Numbered from the stretch's first letter, positions 45,735 through 55,256 are shown. The stretch is DNA of 64,000 bases from Actinomyces provencensis (GCF_900155435.1 NZ_LT700212.1:2215462-2279461), one strand, 5' to 3'. Numbers and translations are program-made. Notes: generated by a model from the letters alone, not told the origin.

Positions 45735-47783
45735 ATGGACTCCCCCCGTCTCCACGCACGGCTCGCACTGGGGGCCCTCCTGGCCGTCCTGGCCCTCGGC
45801 GGTTGCCGGGACGCCGGTGCGGAGTACGCCCAGTCCGAGGAGTCCCAGAGCATGGCGGCACCACCCACCGATCTCGCCGCCCTCCCCGAGGAGTCCCTGG
45901 CCACACCTCCGGCACTGAGGCTCGCCGAGGACCTCGTCCCCCCGACGAACCGCTGGTTCTCCGGGTTGGTCTTCCCTGAGGAGGCCCAGCCCGTCTTCCC
46001 CAGCCCGCTGTCCTACACCCCCACCACGGACGGGTTCGAGGTCGGGGTCCCGGAGGTCACGACCTCCGCCTCCACCATCATGGGTCCGGCCGCCCCCGAC
46101 ATCCGGGTGGAGGCGGGTGCCGGGGACTTCCTCGTCACCCGCTACGACGACGCGAGCCTCACCCTGACCTTGCGCGGACAGGCCGCTGACGGCTCGACGG
46201 GCGGGGACCTCCTCGACGTCACACTCGCCGAGGGCTCCCCCGTGGTCGGGCTCAGCGCCCGCGCCCACCTGGACCTCACGCTCCACGCCCAGTCCTGGGA
46301 GGAGCTCGGCGGGGACGGGCAGTGGGTGGGCAGCTCCGCCTCCGGGCGCGCCTGGGTGGTCACCGCCCCCGCAGGCGCCAGCGCCTCGGGTGGGACGCTG
46401 ACGGTGCCACTGGACGCGGACGAGGGCGCCGCCCTCGTCGCCGCACCGGACGGACTGACCCCCACCGCGGGCGACGAGGTCACCGGGGCGGTACCCGTGA
46501 CCTCCACGCGCGCCACCCACTCGACGCAGGACGGGGAGGCGCGGACCACCCTCGACTACCTCACGGCCGACGGTTCCCCGACCCTGCTCACCACGGCCCC
46601 GCACCAGGGGACGTGCGGCACCGAGGTCGGGACCTACCCCTCCGTCAACGGGACTCTCCACGCGTGCTCCGGCAACTCCCTGGAGTGGACGGCACCGGTG
46701 GTGGAGGCCCTGGACCGCCTCGACCTCGGCCGGCTCACGGACGAGGAGAGGGATGAGCTCACCGACCAGGTGCGTACCGATGCGGCCACCGAGAGGGAGC
46801 TGCCGGCGGACACGTACTTCGGGGGCAAGGCCCTGCAGCGCGAGGCCTCCCTCATGCTCATCGCCGAGGAACTCGGGATGGACGCCGAGGCCGCGCAGCT
46901 GCGCACCCGGGTGGGCGACGCACTGCGGACCTGGGCGGAGGCCGAGGGGTGCTCCTCCCGGGACGAGCGCTGTTTCACCTACGACCCCGTCCAGCACCTC
47001 GTGGTGGGCAAGGCGATCGCCTTCGGCTCCGAGACCGCCAATGACGCCCACTTCCACCTGGGCTACTTCCTCAGTGCGGCCGCCATGGTGGGCGCGGGGG
47101 ATCCGGAACTGGCCCAGGAGATCGCACCCGTGATCGACGCCCTGGCCCAGACGGTGGGCGCGGGCAGCACCAGCACCTTCGCGCCACGCCTGCGGACCTT
47201 CGACGTGTACTGGTCCCACTCCTGGGCCTCCGGCTGGGCACCCTTCGCCGACGGGAACAACCAGGAGTCCGTGTCCGAGGCCGTCAACGCGTGGAACGGG
47301 CTGGCGTTGTGGGCGCGCGTGCGCGGGCAGGCTGACCTGGAGGAGCGCGCGACCTGGATGCTGTCGATGGAGGCGCACGCCTCGGACGCCTACTGGACGG
47401 ACTTCGACCGGGCGGACCCCGTGTACGAGGGCTTCGACCACACGGTCGTGTCCCTGGAGTGGGGCGGGAAGAGGGACTGGGCGACCTGGTTCTCCCCCGA
47501 GCCCTCGGCCATGCTGGGGATCCTCGTCATCCCCGCGCCCCCGGTCGCCGACTACCTGGCCGGGGACCCGGGGCGGATCCGGGAGAACCTGGAGGAGGCC
47601 CTGGCGGGGGCCGAGGACCACGACGTGATGTTCGGTGACCAGCTGCTCATGTACCGGTCCCTGGCCGGTGCGGAGGATGCGGCTGAGGCGCTGGAACTCG
47701 CCCGGACCCTGCCGGAGGAACGCATCGACGACGGCAACACCCGTTCCTACCTGCTGGCCTTCGTCATGTCGCACCTGCGCTGA
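45735..47783 (+). CDS. GH81 endo-beta-1,3-glucanase lipoprotein
   Basis: A 682-residue lipoprotein. The signal peptide ends in LAVLALGGC (lipobox Cys near residue 25). The catalytic region has the GH81 motifs ETANDAHFHLGYF (near residue 437) and SWASGWAPFADGNNQESVSEAVNAW (given in part, near 500), with acidic residues on a beta-sandwich plus (alpha/alpha)6 fold typical of endo-1,3-beta-glucanases. An inverting mechanism and beta-1,3-glucan substrate follow from the family. Start ATG 45735 has GAGGGG six bases upstream; ATG 45729 is the alternative. In this cluster it could trim or release the product of the upstream GT2 enzyme. Confidence 0.9.
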   Translation: MDSPRLHARLALGALLAVLALGGCRDAGAEYAQSEESQSMAAPPTDLAALPEESLATPPALRLAEDLVPPTNRWFSGLVFPEEAQPVFPSPLSYTPTTDGFEVGVPEVTTSASTIMGPAAPDIRVEAGAGDFLVTRYDDASLTLTLRGQAADGSTGGDLLDVTLAEGSPVVGLSARAHLDLTLHAQSWEELGGDGQWVGSSASGRAWVVTAPAGASASGGTLTVPLDADEGAALVAAPDGLTPTAGDEVTGAVPVTSTRATHSTQDGEARTTLDYLTADGSPTLLTTAPHQGTCGTEVGTYPSVNGTLHACSGNSLEWTAPVVEALDRLDLGRLTDEERDELTDQVRTDAATERELPADTYFGGKALQREASLMLIAEELGMDAEAAQLRTRVGDALRTWAEAEGCSSRDERCFTYDPVQHLVVGKAIAFGSETANDAHFHLGYFLSAAAMVGAGDPELAQEIAPVIDALAQTVGAGSTSTFAPRLRTFDVYWSHSWASGWAPFADGNNQESVSEAVNAWNGLALWARVRGQADLEERATWMLSMEAHASDAYWTDFDRADPVYEGFDHTVVSLEWGGKRDWATWFSPEPSAMLGILVIPAPPVADYLAGDPGRIRENLEEALAGAEDHDVMFGDQLLMYRSLAGAEDAAEALELARTLPEERIDDGNTRSYLLAFVMSHLR

Positions 47784-47814
47784 CCAGCCCCACCCCCCAC
47801 CCCCCAGACCCCGC

Positions 47815-47975
47815 CGAAGTCCGCTCAGTTCTGGGGTCGAAGTCCGCTCAGTTCTGCCCTCGAGGTCCGCTCTGTTCTGGGGTCGAAGTCCGCTCAGTTC
47901 TGGGGTCGAGGTCCGCTCAGTTCGGGCCCTGAGGTCCGTCCTGATCAGGGCACGAGGTCCGCCCCCGCCCCGGGC
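47815..47975 (+). repeat. 23-bp tandem repeat array B (6-7 units)
   Basis: Six clear 23-base units start at 47815, 47838, 47861, 47884, 47907 and 47930, with a partial seventh to 47975. They share CGARGTCCGCTCWGTTC with arrays A and C-E. The array fills the gap between the convergent GH81 and GH130 genes. Confidence 0.95.
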
Positions 47976-47997
47976 CCGCGATCGGCCCTGAACCGGC

Positions 47998-49086
47998 TCA
48001 GGCCTGCACGCGGTCCAGTCGGGCGACGCCGATCGCGCTGTCGGCCATCCCGTAGAAGACGTAGTCCTCGCCCTCGATCCGCTCGATGGCGGTGGGGAAG
48101 ACGACATTGGAGACCGTGCCCTCGGTCTCCTCGCCGGTCTCCGGGCTCAGCAGCGGCGCCGGCGTGCGGGCGATGACCCGGGAGGGGTCGTCGGCGTCGA
48201 GGATCATGGCCCCGGCCTCGTAGCGCACCGACTGCTGGGGTGTGAAGGCGGAACCCTCGATCGCACCGGTGACGCCGTGGTGGATGAGGAGCCATCCCTC
48301 CTCCACCCGGATCGGTGCCGGCCCGGCGCCGATCTTCGACTCCTCCCAGGGGAAGGCGGGGGTGGTCACCTGGCGGTGTCCGAACACGCGGGTGAGGGCG
48401 CGCAGGTCCCGCTGCACGTCCTCCACCGCGACGTAGGAGATCCAGATCGTGGGACGCGCGTCCTCCACGCCCGCGGGCAGCGGGGGCGCGTCGTCGGGAC
48501 GCACGAAGGTGAGGTCCCACATCGGGCGGTGGAGCACCGCCAGGGACGGGCGTCCGTCGGGTCCCCGCACCGGCTCGGGCAGGAAGACGACGTCCTTGTT
48601 GGGGAAGAGGTTGAGGTCGGTGTCGAGGTCGTCCTCGTACCCGAACAGGAGCGGACCCAGGCGCGTCCACGACAGGCCGTCCGCGGAGACCGCGAGGGCG
48701 GGGTGGGGACCCAGCGGGCCGAAGGCCACGTAGGTCATGACGTTGAGGCCGATCGCGGGGATCCACGTGTTGCGCGGGTCCTCCACGCCACCGTGGTGGG
48801 TGCCGTGCTCCCACCCACGGTCGGGGGACAGCACGATCCCCTCACGGACGACGTCCACCGGGACCCCACCCTCGACGAGCACACGCGCACGTCCGATGCG
48901 CGACACGTTGCCCGCGGCGACGAGGCGGGGCAGCAGGTGCAGCTGACCGTCCGGGGTCCACACGGTGGCGGGGTTGAGGACGCCGTCCACCTCGAGCGGG
49001 TCGCCCGAGGGCCGCATGAGCGTGCCGACCCGGGTGAGGGCGAAGGGCACTGCGGGCGCGGTGGTGTTGGGGATGGGGGACGACAT
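47998..49086 (-). CDS. GH130 family mannoside phosphorylase or hydrolase
   Basis: A 362-residue five-blade beta-propeller enzyme. The family motif GGVEDPRNTW (near residue 100) holds the catalytic Asp, and FPWEESKIGAG and GWLLIHHGVTG are further GH130 blocks. GH130 enzymes split beta-1,4- or beta-1,2-mannosides, by phosphorolysis or hydrolysis. The operon carries an ABC importer, and a manA gene shares the same operator, so the pathway feeds mannose or mannose-1-phosphate into glycolysis. Specificity within GH130 cannot be told. No signal peptide; works in the cytoplasm. AGGAGC precedes ATG 49086. It is the last gene of the leftward operon. Confidence 0.88.
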   Translation of the reverse strand: MSSPIPNTTAPAVPFALTRVGTLMRPSGDPLEVDGVLNPATVWTPDGQLHLLPRLVAAGNVSRIGRARVLVEGGVPVDVVREGIVLSPDRGWEHGTHHGGVEDPRNTWIPAIGLNVMTYVAFGPLGPHPALAVSADGLSWTRLGPLLFGYEDDLDTDLNLFPNKDVVFLPEPVRGPDGRPSLAVLHRPMWDLTFVRPDDAPPLPAGVEDARPTIWISYVAVEDVQRDLRALTRVFGHRQVTTPAFPWEESKIGAGPAPIRVEEGWLLIHHGVTGAIEGSAFTPQQSVRYEAGAMILDADDPSRVIARTPAPLLSPETGEETEGTVSNVVFPTAIERIEGEDYVFYGMADSAIGVARLDRVQA

Positions 49087-49148
49087 GCGTCGTTGCTCCT
49101 GTCGGTGGTGCTGCACGGGCGGGAAGGGGAGGGCGGGGATCCAGGTCC

Positions 49149-50060
49149 TCAGCCCTTGACGGCGCCGAGGACGCCGTTGACGAGGTAGCGCTGGATGAAC
49201 ACGTACCCCAGGACCAGGGGCGCGGCGACGATGAGGGTCGCTGCGGCCAGGAGCGGCCAGTTGTTGGAGTAGGTGCCCTTGAAGGCGAACAGGCCTGCCG
49301 AGATCGGGAACTTCGCCTGGTCGGAGAAGAGGACGGTGGCGAGGATGATCTCGTTCCAGATCCACACGGCCTGGAGGATGAACACGGTCGCGAGCGCCGG
49401 CTTCGCCAGGGGGAACACGAAACGGAACAGGTAGGTCCAGTACCCCACGCCGTCGAGGGCGGCTGCCTCGTCGAGTTCCTTGGGGATCGAGGTGACGAAC
49501 CCGCTGAAGAGCAGGGGGCCGATGCCCACACCGACGCCGACCATGAGGATGTAGCCGATCTGCGTGTTGTACAGGTGCAGGCGCAGCAACAGCTGGAACT
49601 GCGTCATGAGGGCGTTGGGGAGGAAGAGGACCAGCACGAAGAGGAGGTTCCAGAACTTCGCCCCACGGATGTAGCCGCGGGCCACGGGGAAGCCCATGAC
49701 GAGGGCGATCAGGGTGCCGATACCGGCTCCGGCGACGGTGTAGAGGACCGTGTTGAAGAAGTAGGAGCCGAAGTTGCCCTTCGACCAGGCCTCCGCGAAA
49801 TTGCCCCACTCGAAGGAGGAGGCCATGCCGACGGGGTCGGAGACGAACTCCGCGGTGCTCTTGAGTGCCGTGTTGAGCAGGTAGAGCAACGGGTAGACGA
49901 ACATCACCATCAGCAGGGCGACGAACAGGTAGGACACCCAGGGCACGTTGCGGAAGTGCCGACGCGGGGCGACCCGGTGGTGGTCTGCTGCCGGCGCCGC
50001 ACCGGTGCCGGGACGCTGCTGCGTCGCGGGGGCGGACGTGGTGTCGAGTGCGGTGGTCAC
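49149..50060 (-). CDS. ABC sugar permease, MalG type (mannoside system)
   Basis: A 303-residue CUT1 permease. About 40 polar residues precede six membrane segments. The EAA loop reads IPKELDEAAALDGVGYWTYL. GTG 50060 overlaps the stop of the upstream MalF-type gene (GTGA at 50057-50060), so the two subunits are coupled. It would form the transport channel for mannosides with that subunit; a shared ATPase is needed since none is encoded here. The downstream GH130 gene is 62 bases away. Confidence 0.92.
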   Translation of the reverse strand: MTTALDTTSAPATQQRPGTGAAPAADHHRVAPRRHFRNVPWVSYLFVALLMVMFVYPLLYLLNTALKSTAEFVSDPVGMASSFEWGNFAEAWSKGNFGSYFFNTVLYTVAGAGIGTLIALVMGFPVARGYIRGAKFWNLLFVLVLFLPNALMTQFQLLLRLHLYNTQIGYILMVGVGVGIGPLLFSGFVTSIPKELDEAAALDGVGYWTYLFRFVFPLAKPALATVFILQAVWIWNEIILATVLFSDQAKFPISAGLFAFKGTYSNNWPLLAAATLIVAAPLVLGYVFIQRYLVNGVLGAVKG

Positions 50061-50971
50061 TTCTGTTCCCTTCTGCGCAGGTACCACAGGGTGACGAGGG
50101 TGATGACCCCGACCAGGACGAACTGGACCATGGAGATGGCCGCCGCGTAACCCTGGGACTGCGAGAGCGTGGTGCCCGAGCGGCCTCCGAAGGCCTGCAT
50201 GTAGACCTGCAGGGAGAGCACCTGGGTGCCCTTCTTGTCGGGACCGGTGAGGACGTAGGTCAGCTGGTAGCTCTGCATCGCGTTGACGATGCCGAGGAGG
50301 ACGTTGGCGGTGACGGACGGGGCGAGCATCGGCATGGTGACCCACCGGAGGGTCTGCCAGCCGGAGGCGCCGTCGATGCCGGCGACCTCGTAGAGCTCCT
50401 GCGGGATCGCCTGGAGCCCGGAGAGGAAGATGATGACGGAGACGCCGCAGACCATCCACACCTGGACGAAGATCACCAGGTAGAGGGCGATGCTCTGGTC
50501 ACCGAAGAATGCCGAGTTCTTCCCGAAGATGCTGAGGAAGCGCTGGGCGGGGCCACCTGAGGTGTTGAACATCAGGGACCAGATCAGGGCGGTGACCGTC
50601 ACGCCGAGCACGGTGGGCATGAAGACCACCGCACGGTAGAGGTTGCGTCCCCTCAGGCGCTGGTTGTTCAGGAGGATGGCGATGCCCAGGGCCAGGGTGA
50701 TCTGGACGATGGTCGACACCGAGGCGAACACGAGGGTGTTCTTCAGGGCGTTGAGGTTGTCGGCGCGGTGTCCGGCCCCGAAGTAGTCGATGTAGTTCTG
50801 CAGCCCCACCCACTTCGTCGGCAGGTAGATCGCCTGGCGCAGGTCCGTGAAGGACACGAAGAACACTGCGATCGCGGGCACGAAGGCGAAGACGGTGAGG
50901 ACCGTCAGACCCGTGCCGAAGGTGGCGCGCATGGGGGCGCGAGACGGGAATGGATACGACTTGGTGTTCAC
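50057..50971 (-). CDS. ABC sugar permease, MalF type (mannoside system)
   Basis: A 304-residue CUT1 permease with six membrane segments starting near residue 13. The EAA loop is AIPQELYEVAGIDGASGWQT. The start GTG 50971 (VNTKSYPFPS) has AGGA about eight bases upstream; longer reading to 51157 would run into the binding-protein gene and lacks a ribosome-binding site. It is the second gene of the operon, after the binding protein. Confidence 0.91.
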   Translation of the reverse strand: MNTKSYPFPSRAPMRATFGTGLTVLTVFAFVPAIAVFFVSFTDLRQAIYLPTKWVGLQNYIDYFGAGHRADNLNALKNTLVFASVSTIVQITLALGIAILLNNQRLRGRNLYRAVVFMPTVLGVTVTALIWSLMFNTSGGPAQRFLSIFGKNSAFFGDQSIALYLVIFVQVWMVCGVSVIIFLSGLQAIPQELYEVAGIDGASGWQTLRWVTMPMLAPSVTANVLLGIVNAMQSYQLTYVLTGPDKKGTQVLSLQVYMQAFGGRSGTTLSQSQGYAAAISMVQFVLVGVITLVTLWYLRRREQK

Positions 50972-51047
50972 GACTTGTTCCTGTCGGAGGCGGTGTGGCC
51001 GGACGCCTGCGCGTCCGGCCACACCGGTCGGATCGGTCAGCCGGGGT

Positions 51048-52406
51048 TCAGAAGCCCGCGGCCCACGCGGTCTGGGCTGCCGTGGCGGCCTCGGCGGCCG
51101 TGTCGGTGCCCAGCGGGGAGAGTGCCGGGTAGTTGAACGGGTACACCGCGTCGTCACCGGCCTTGTTGTTGGCGATCCAGACCTGGTCCCATGCGGGCTG
51201 GTAGGTCTCGGTGTAGTCCGCGATCGAGTTCAGGAAGTCGGAGGAGTCGATCCCGGTCTCGGCCGGGGAGAACCCTGCGGTGTTCACGAAGGTCGCGTAG
51301 TTGGTCGGATCCGAGAAGAAGTCGAGCCACGCGAGGGCGGCCTCCTGGTTCTTCGAGTTCGAGGCGACGGCGAGCTGGAGCTCGATCTTGCCGTTGAGCA
51401 GGGCGTTGTCAGCCGCGTTGTCGGAGCCGGGGAAGGGGATGTAGCCGTACTCGAAGGCGCCGTTGACGGCGGAGTCGATGGTGGGCTGGTTCCAGGTCCC
51501 GTCGGGGAGCATCGCGAAGTCACCGCGCGCGAAGGCCGCGGGCATGTCGTCGTAGCCGGCGCCGGAGAAGTTGTCCTGGGCGTTGTCGAACACCGTCTGG
51601 GTCTTCTCGAGGACGGACTGGGTGTCCTCGTCGGTGAGGGAGACCTTCTGGGTCCACAGGCCCTCGGCCAGGGACTGCTTGGCCTCCAGGGTCGGGTAGG
51701 CGGAGGCGACGTTGCCCAGCATGACGAGACCGGCCGGCCAGGTGTCCTTGCCGCCGATGCCGAAGGGGGTGATGTCCTTGGCCTTCAGGGTCTTGATGAC
51801 GTCCTGGAGCTCGGACCAGGTGGTGGGGGCCTCCAGGCCGTTCTCCTCGAAGATCGTCTTGTTGTAGTAGACGCCGGTGGAGTAGCTCAGGCCGGTGGGG
51901 ACGGCGTACTGCTTGCCGTCGATGGCCTGCGCGTCGAGCACGGAGGACGTGTAGTTCTTCATGAAGGGCTGGTCGGTGAGGTCGACCAGGCCGCCCACCT
52001 GCGCCATCAGCACGTCGTCGGAGGTCGAGTCGGAGGCGTACGAGGGCGCCTCGACGAAGTTCTTGACGACGAAGATGTCGACCGAGCCCGCGGAGAGCTG
52101 CGCGGACTTCGTGGCGGGGTAGGAGTCGTTGGGGACCGAGGTGACCTTCGCGTCGACGTTCGGGTACTTCTCCTTGAAGGCGGTCGTGATCGCGTTGAAG
52201 GCCTCGTCCGACGCCGAGGCGCTCGAGACGAGGATGTTCAGCGAACCCGACAGGTCCGAGGGGGCAGTGCTGGCGCCGGACTCACCCGACGCGGAATCGG
52301 CGGACCCGCCTCCGCAGGCGGCCAGGGTGCCCACCATCGCGAGGGATGCGGCCCCGGCGACCAGGGTGCGCGAGAGGCGTCCCGCGCGGGAGTTGCTGTG
52401 TTGCAT
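51048..52406 (-). CDS. Sugar-binding lipoprotein (mannoside system)
   Basis: A 452-residue family 1 solute-binding protein. The signal peptide ends in MVGTLAACGGG, so Cys31 is the lipidated residue. A Ser/Ala-rich linker precedes the body, which starts GSLNILVSSASASDEAF. It contains many aromatic and acidic residues for sugar binding (TGVYYNKTIFEENGL, WDQVWIANNKAG). It delivers substrate to the MalF/MalG pair encoded downstream. The promoter carries the LacI operator at 52427-52440, centred about 28 bases upstream of the start. Substrate is inferred as mannoside from GH130 and manA. Confidence 0.93.
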   Translation of the reverse strand: MQHSNSRAGRLSRTLVAGAASLAMVGTLAACGGGSADSASGESGASTAPSDLSGSLNILVSSASASDEAFNAITTAFKEKYPNVDAKVTSVPNDSYPATKSAQLSAGSVDIFVVKNFVEAPSYASDSTSDDVLMAQVGGLVDLTDQPFMKNYTSSVLDAQAIDGKQYAVPTGLSYSTGVYYNKTIFEENGLEAPTTWSELQDVIKTLKAKDITPFGIGGKDTWPAGLVMLGNVASAYPTLEAKQSLAEGLWTQKVSLTDEDTQSVLEKTQTVFDNAQDNFSGAGYDDMPAAFARGDFAMLPDGTWNQPTIDSAVNGAFEYGYIPFPGSDNAADNALLNGKIELQLAVASNSKNQEAALAWLDFFSDPTNYATFVNTAGFSPAETGIDSSDFLNSIADYTETYQPAWDQVWIANNKAGDDAVYPFNYPALSPLGTDTAAEAATAAQTAWAAGF

Positions 52407-52426
52407 TCTTGACTCCTTTGTCTAAG

Positions 52427-52440
52427 CCGAAGCGTTTCGG
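52427..52440. promoter_or_regulatory. LacI operator of the mannoside transport operon
   Basis: CCGAAGCGTTTCGG is a near-perfect palindrome. A likely -10 element TACATT (minus strand, 52454-52449) sits nine bases upstream of it, so a bound repressor would block early transcription. The reverse complement differs from the site upstream of manA at only one base. Confidence 0.85.
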
Positions 52441-52499
52441 TGACCATGAATGTAGCACCGCGCGGCCCGTGGGTGCCACCCACCGAAGTTACGAATGGA

Positions 52500-53540
52500 T
52501 CACATCCTGCCAGCGGCGCGCGCGGGGGCCGTGGACTCACCCAGGACGATCTCGGCGGGGGGGATCTCGCGGTCCACGGGCGCACCCCCGTCGATGGTCT
52601 CCAGCAGCACCCTCGCGGCCTCGGCGGCCAGGCGGCGGGGACTCGTGCGGGCCGTGGTCAGTGTGGGACGGATGTAGGTGCCCAGGGCGATGCCGTCGTA
52701 CCCCGTCACCGAGACGTCGCCGGGCACGTCCAACCCGAGGTCCTGGCACTCCCTGATGAACCCGACCGCCATGAGGTCATTCGCGCAGACGACCCCCGTG
52801 GGACGGTCGGGCGCGGTCATGAGCTGCCGCGCGGCCGCCTGGCCGCCCCGGTAGCTGAAGTCGCCCTCGACGACCCTGCCGGTGTCCAGGCCGGCAGCGG
52901 CCATCGTCTCCTCCCACGCCCTGTGCCGGGAACGGGAGTGCACGAACTCCGGGGGGCCGGCCACGTGGGCGATGGATCGGTGCCCCTGGTCGATGAGCAA
53001 CCCGGTGAGCTCCTGCATCGGGGCGACGGCGTCCTGGCGGACGCTGGGCAGGGGCAGGAGGGTGTCGGGGTTGACCGCCACGGCGGGCATGTCGAGTTCC
53101 CTCGCGAGGGCGACGCGGGGGTCGTCGATGCGCAACTCGTTGACGAAGACCCCGTCGACCCGGCGATTGAGCGCGAGCATGCGGTAACGCTCGATGGTCT
53201 CCCTCTCGCCCGTGCTCACCTGGAGCACGAGGGCGTACCCGCGCGGCGCGAGGACCTCCTCGATGCCACCGATGAAGGCCCCGAAGAACGGGTCGGCCTC
53301 GAGGACGTCGATCTCACGCTGGACGACGAGCCCGACGGTGAAAGCGCGGTCGGTGGAGAGGCTGCGGCCCCTCAGGGAGGGCACGAAGCCGAGCTCGTCG
53401 GCGACCTCGAGGATCCGTTTTCGGGTGGCGTCGGAGACGCCGGGTCGCCCGTTGAGGGCTGCCGATGCCGAGCTGATGGCCACTCCGGCCACCCGGGCGA
53501 CATCGACGATGGTCGTCCGCTTCCGCGATGAGGCTGACAT
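52500..53540 (-). CDS. LacI-family repressor of the mannoside regulon
   Basis: A 346-residue repressor starting at ATG 53540 (MSASSRKRTT), with AGGA about eight bases before; a GTG lies two codons upstream. The helix-turn-helix at about residues 8-30 reads TIVDVARVAGVAISSASAAL, followed by the LGFVPSLRGRSLSTD hinge and the effector domain (GLVVQREIDVLEADPFFGAF, ...VTGYDGIALGTYIRPTLTT in part). It lies between the two units that carry the same operator (52427-52440 and 55031-55044), so it probably controls both. Effector may be mannose-6-phosphate or a mannobiose. Confidence 0.9.
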   Translation of the reverse strand: MSASSRKRTTIVDVARVAGVAISSASAALNGRPGVSDATRKRILEVADELGFVPSLRGRSLSTDRAFTVGLVVQREIDVLEADPFFGAFIGGIEEVLAPRGYALVLQVSTGERETIERYRMLALNRRVDGVFVNELRIDDPRVALARELDMPAVAVNPDTLLPLPSVRQDAVAPMQELTGLLIDQGHRSIAHVAGPPEFVHSRSRHRAWEETMAAAGLDTGRVVEGDFSYRGGQAAARQLMTAPDRPTGVVCANDLMAVGFIRECQDLGLDVPGDVSVTGYDGIALGTYIRPTLTTARTSPRRLAAEAARVLLETIDGGAPVDREIPPAEIVLGESTAPARAAGRM

Positions 53541-53609
53541 GGGCACATCCTAGGTCCTGGCCCCTCGGGGCCGGTCAGAGGTGAACCCCCGCCGACCGGC
53601 CCGAAGGAC

Positions 53610-54854
53610 TCAGGCCACGGCCACCCGCGCAGTGGCCGCGACGACCGGGAGCACCCTGGCCCCCCGCCCGTCCGCCGCGGAGGCGACGGTCACGACCGCC
53701 ACGCGACCCGCGCCCTCGACCCTGACGGTGTCCTCGGCGCGGGCCAGGACGGCCCCACCCGGCACCAGCGCCCTGCGCCCGGCAGCGTCCGCGACCACGA
53801 CGGCGCCCTCGAGGGCGAGGAGCATGGTCACGCGGCCGTCACCGCCCACCTCCACGACCCCGGGCTCACGCACCTCGAGGACCTCGAGCCGGAAGTCGGG
53901 CACGGACGTCGTGAGCTCCTGGAGGCACACGCCGGGGGCGGGCCAGGAGGACTCGAGCGGACGCACCGGGGCCGACCCGGGGTGGAAGTCCGCGGTCGCC
54001 GTGAACTCCGCGACGTCGACACGCTTGGAGGTGAGGCCCGCACGCAGGACGTTGTCGGAGCTCGACATGACCTCCAGGCCGAAGCCGTCGAGGTAGGCGT
54101 GGACGGTGCCCGCGCCCGTGGACAGCGCGTGTCCCGGGGCGACGGTCACCTGGTTGAGGAAGACGGAGACGAGGGCGCCCCGGTCCGCGGGGAACTGCCC
54201 GAGGAGGTCGCGCGCGAGGTCCAGCGCCGGGGTGCCGGGAGCGGATCCCAGGGCCTCCAGTGCGGCTGCGACCTGCGACGGGGGCAATTCCTGGAGCAGG
54301 GTGAAGGCCTCCTCGATGGCGCGCTCCTCCGGAGCGGCACCCAGGACACCGCACACCCCCTCCAACCCGGGGACGAGGGCGAGGTCGGCGCGGATGTCCT
54401 CCGCGTGGCGGAACCCGGCCAGCGCCCGCAGGGGTGACAGCGCGAGGATCGCCTCGGGCTTGTGGTTGGCGTCGGAGTAGTTGCGGTGGGCTGCGTCCAC
54501 GCCCGCCTCCTGCTCCCTGCGGTGGCCCGCGCGCGCCTGCTCCAGGCTCGGGTGCACCTGGATCGACAGGGCACGCCGGGTGGCCAGCAACTTGACCAGG
54601 AAGGGCAGGCCGGGGCCGAAACGGCCGATGGTGGACTCACCGAGCCAGCCGGTCGGGTCGGAGGCGATCACCGCATCGAGGGGGCGTCCGGGGTCCGCGG
54701 GTGAGGCACTGTCGGCGAGGGCGGGGTGGGAGGGGTGGGCCCCGTACCAGACCTCCGCCCAGGGCCGGCCGTCGGGGGGCACGCCGAGGAAGTCCGGGAT
54801 CGTGGTCGGGGAGCCCCAGTCGTAGTTCTGGAGCGCTCCGGTGAGGGTGAGCAT
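53610..54854 (-). CDS. manA: Mannose-6-phosphate isomerase
   Basis: A 414-residue class I phosphomannose isomerase, converting mannose-6-phosphate to fructose-6-phosphate. Conserved segments are LQNYDWGSPTTIPDFLG at the N-terminus, ALSIQVHPSLEQA with a Zn ligand His, NHKPEAILALSP, and GAGTVHAYLDGFGLEVMSSS with SDNVLRAGLTSKRVDV near the catalytic Arg. Start ATG 54854 has GAGGAAC nine bases upstream. Its promoter carries the LacI operator at 55031-55044. It links the mannoside importer and GH130 enzyme to central metabolism. Confidence 0.95.
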   Translation of the reverse strand: MLTLTGALQNYDWGSPTTIPDFLGVPPDGRPWAEVWYGAHPSHPALADSASPADPGRPLDAVIASDPTGWLGESTIGRFGPGLPFLVKLLATRRALSIQVHPSLEQARAGHRREQEAGVDAAHRNYSDANHKPEAILALSPLRALAGFRHAEDIRADLALVPGLEGVCGVLGAAPEERAIEEAFTLLQELPPSQVAAALEALGSAPGTPALDLARDLLGQFPADRGALVSVFLNQVTVAPGHALSTGAGTVHAYLDGFGLEVMSSSDNVLRAGLTSKRVDVAEFTATADFHPGSAPVRPLESSWPAPGVCLQELTTSVPDFRLEVLEVREPGVVEVGGDGRVTMLLALEGAVVVADAAGRRALVPGGAVLARAEDTVRVEGAGRVAVVTVASAADGRGARVLPVVAATARVAVA

Positions 54855-55030
54855 GCGTGTTCCTCGTTCGGTGGGGTGGCGCGGGTCGTCAGGACGGACC
54901 CGGGCCGGATCGACTGTGGTCAGGTCCCCACCGGCACAGGGACACGGGTGCAGACGTGTCCGTGAAGGGGACGACGACGCCCCCGGGTGCACTGGCGGGC
55001 CATCGGGACCCGTCGGTCGGAACCACTTTA

Positions 55031-55053
55031 CCGAAACGCTTCAGTTGACTGTA
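55031..55053 (-). promoter_or_regulatory. LacI operator and -10 element of manA
   Basis: On the minus strand, TGC-TACAGT (55053-55048) is an extended -10 element and CTGAAGCGTTTCGG (55044-55031) follows it closely. The operator matches the one at 52427-52440 in 13 of 14 positions when reversed, and both sit just downstream of a TACAKT -10 hexamer. Confidence 0.82.
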
Positions 55054-55256
55054 GCAAAGGCCCCCCACCCTGTACAGCACCCCCTGAGCGCGAAGACGAT
55101 ATGGGGGTGGGGGTGGTCTGAGGTTGGGTCTTGTGGCCTGGGGCCTTCCCTGTGCAACGTGGTTCAGTGCCCTGGTTGGGGTGCAGTGCCACGGTTTCGT
55201 GGATCGCCCTCGCCCGTGGGTGGGGGTGCCGACATGCGATTCAGGGGAGGCCCCAG

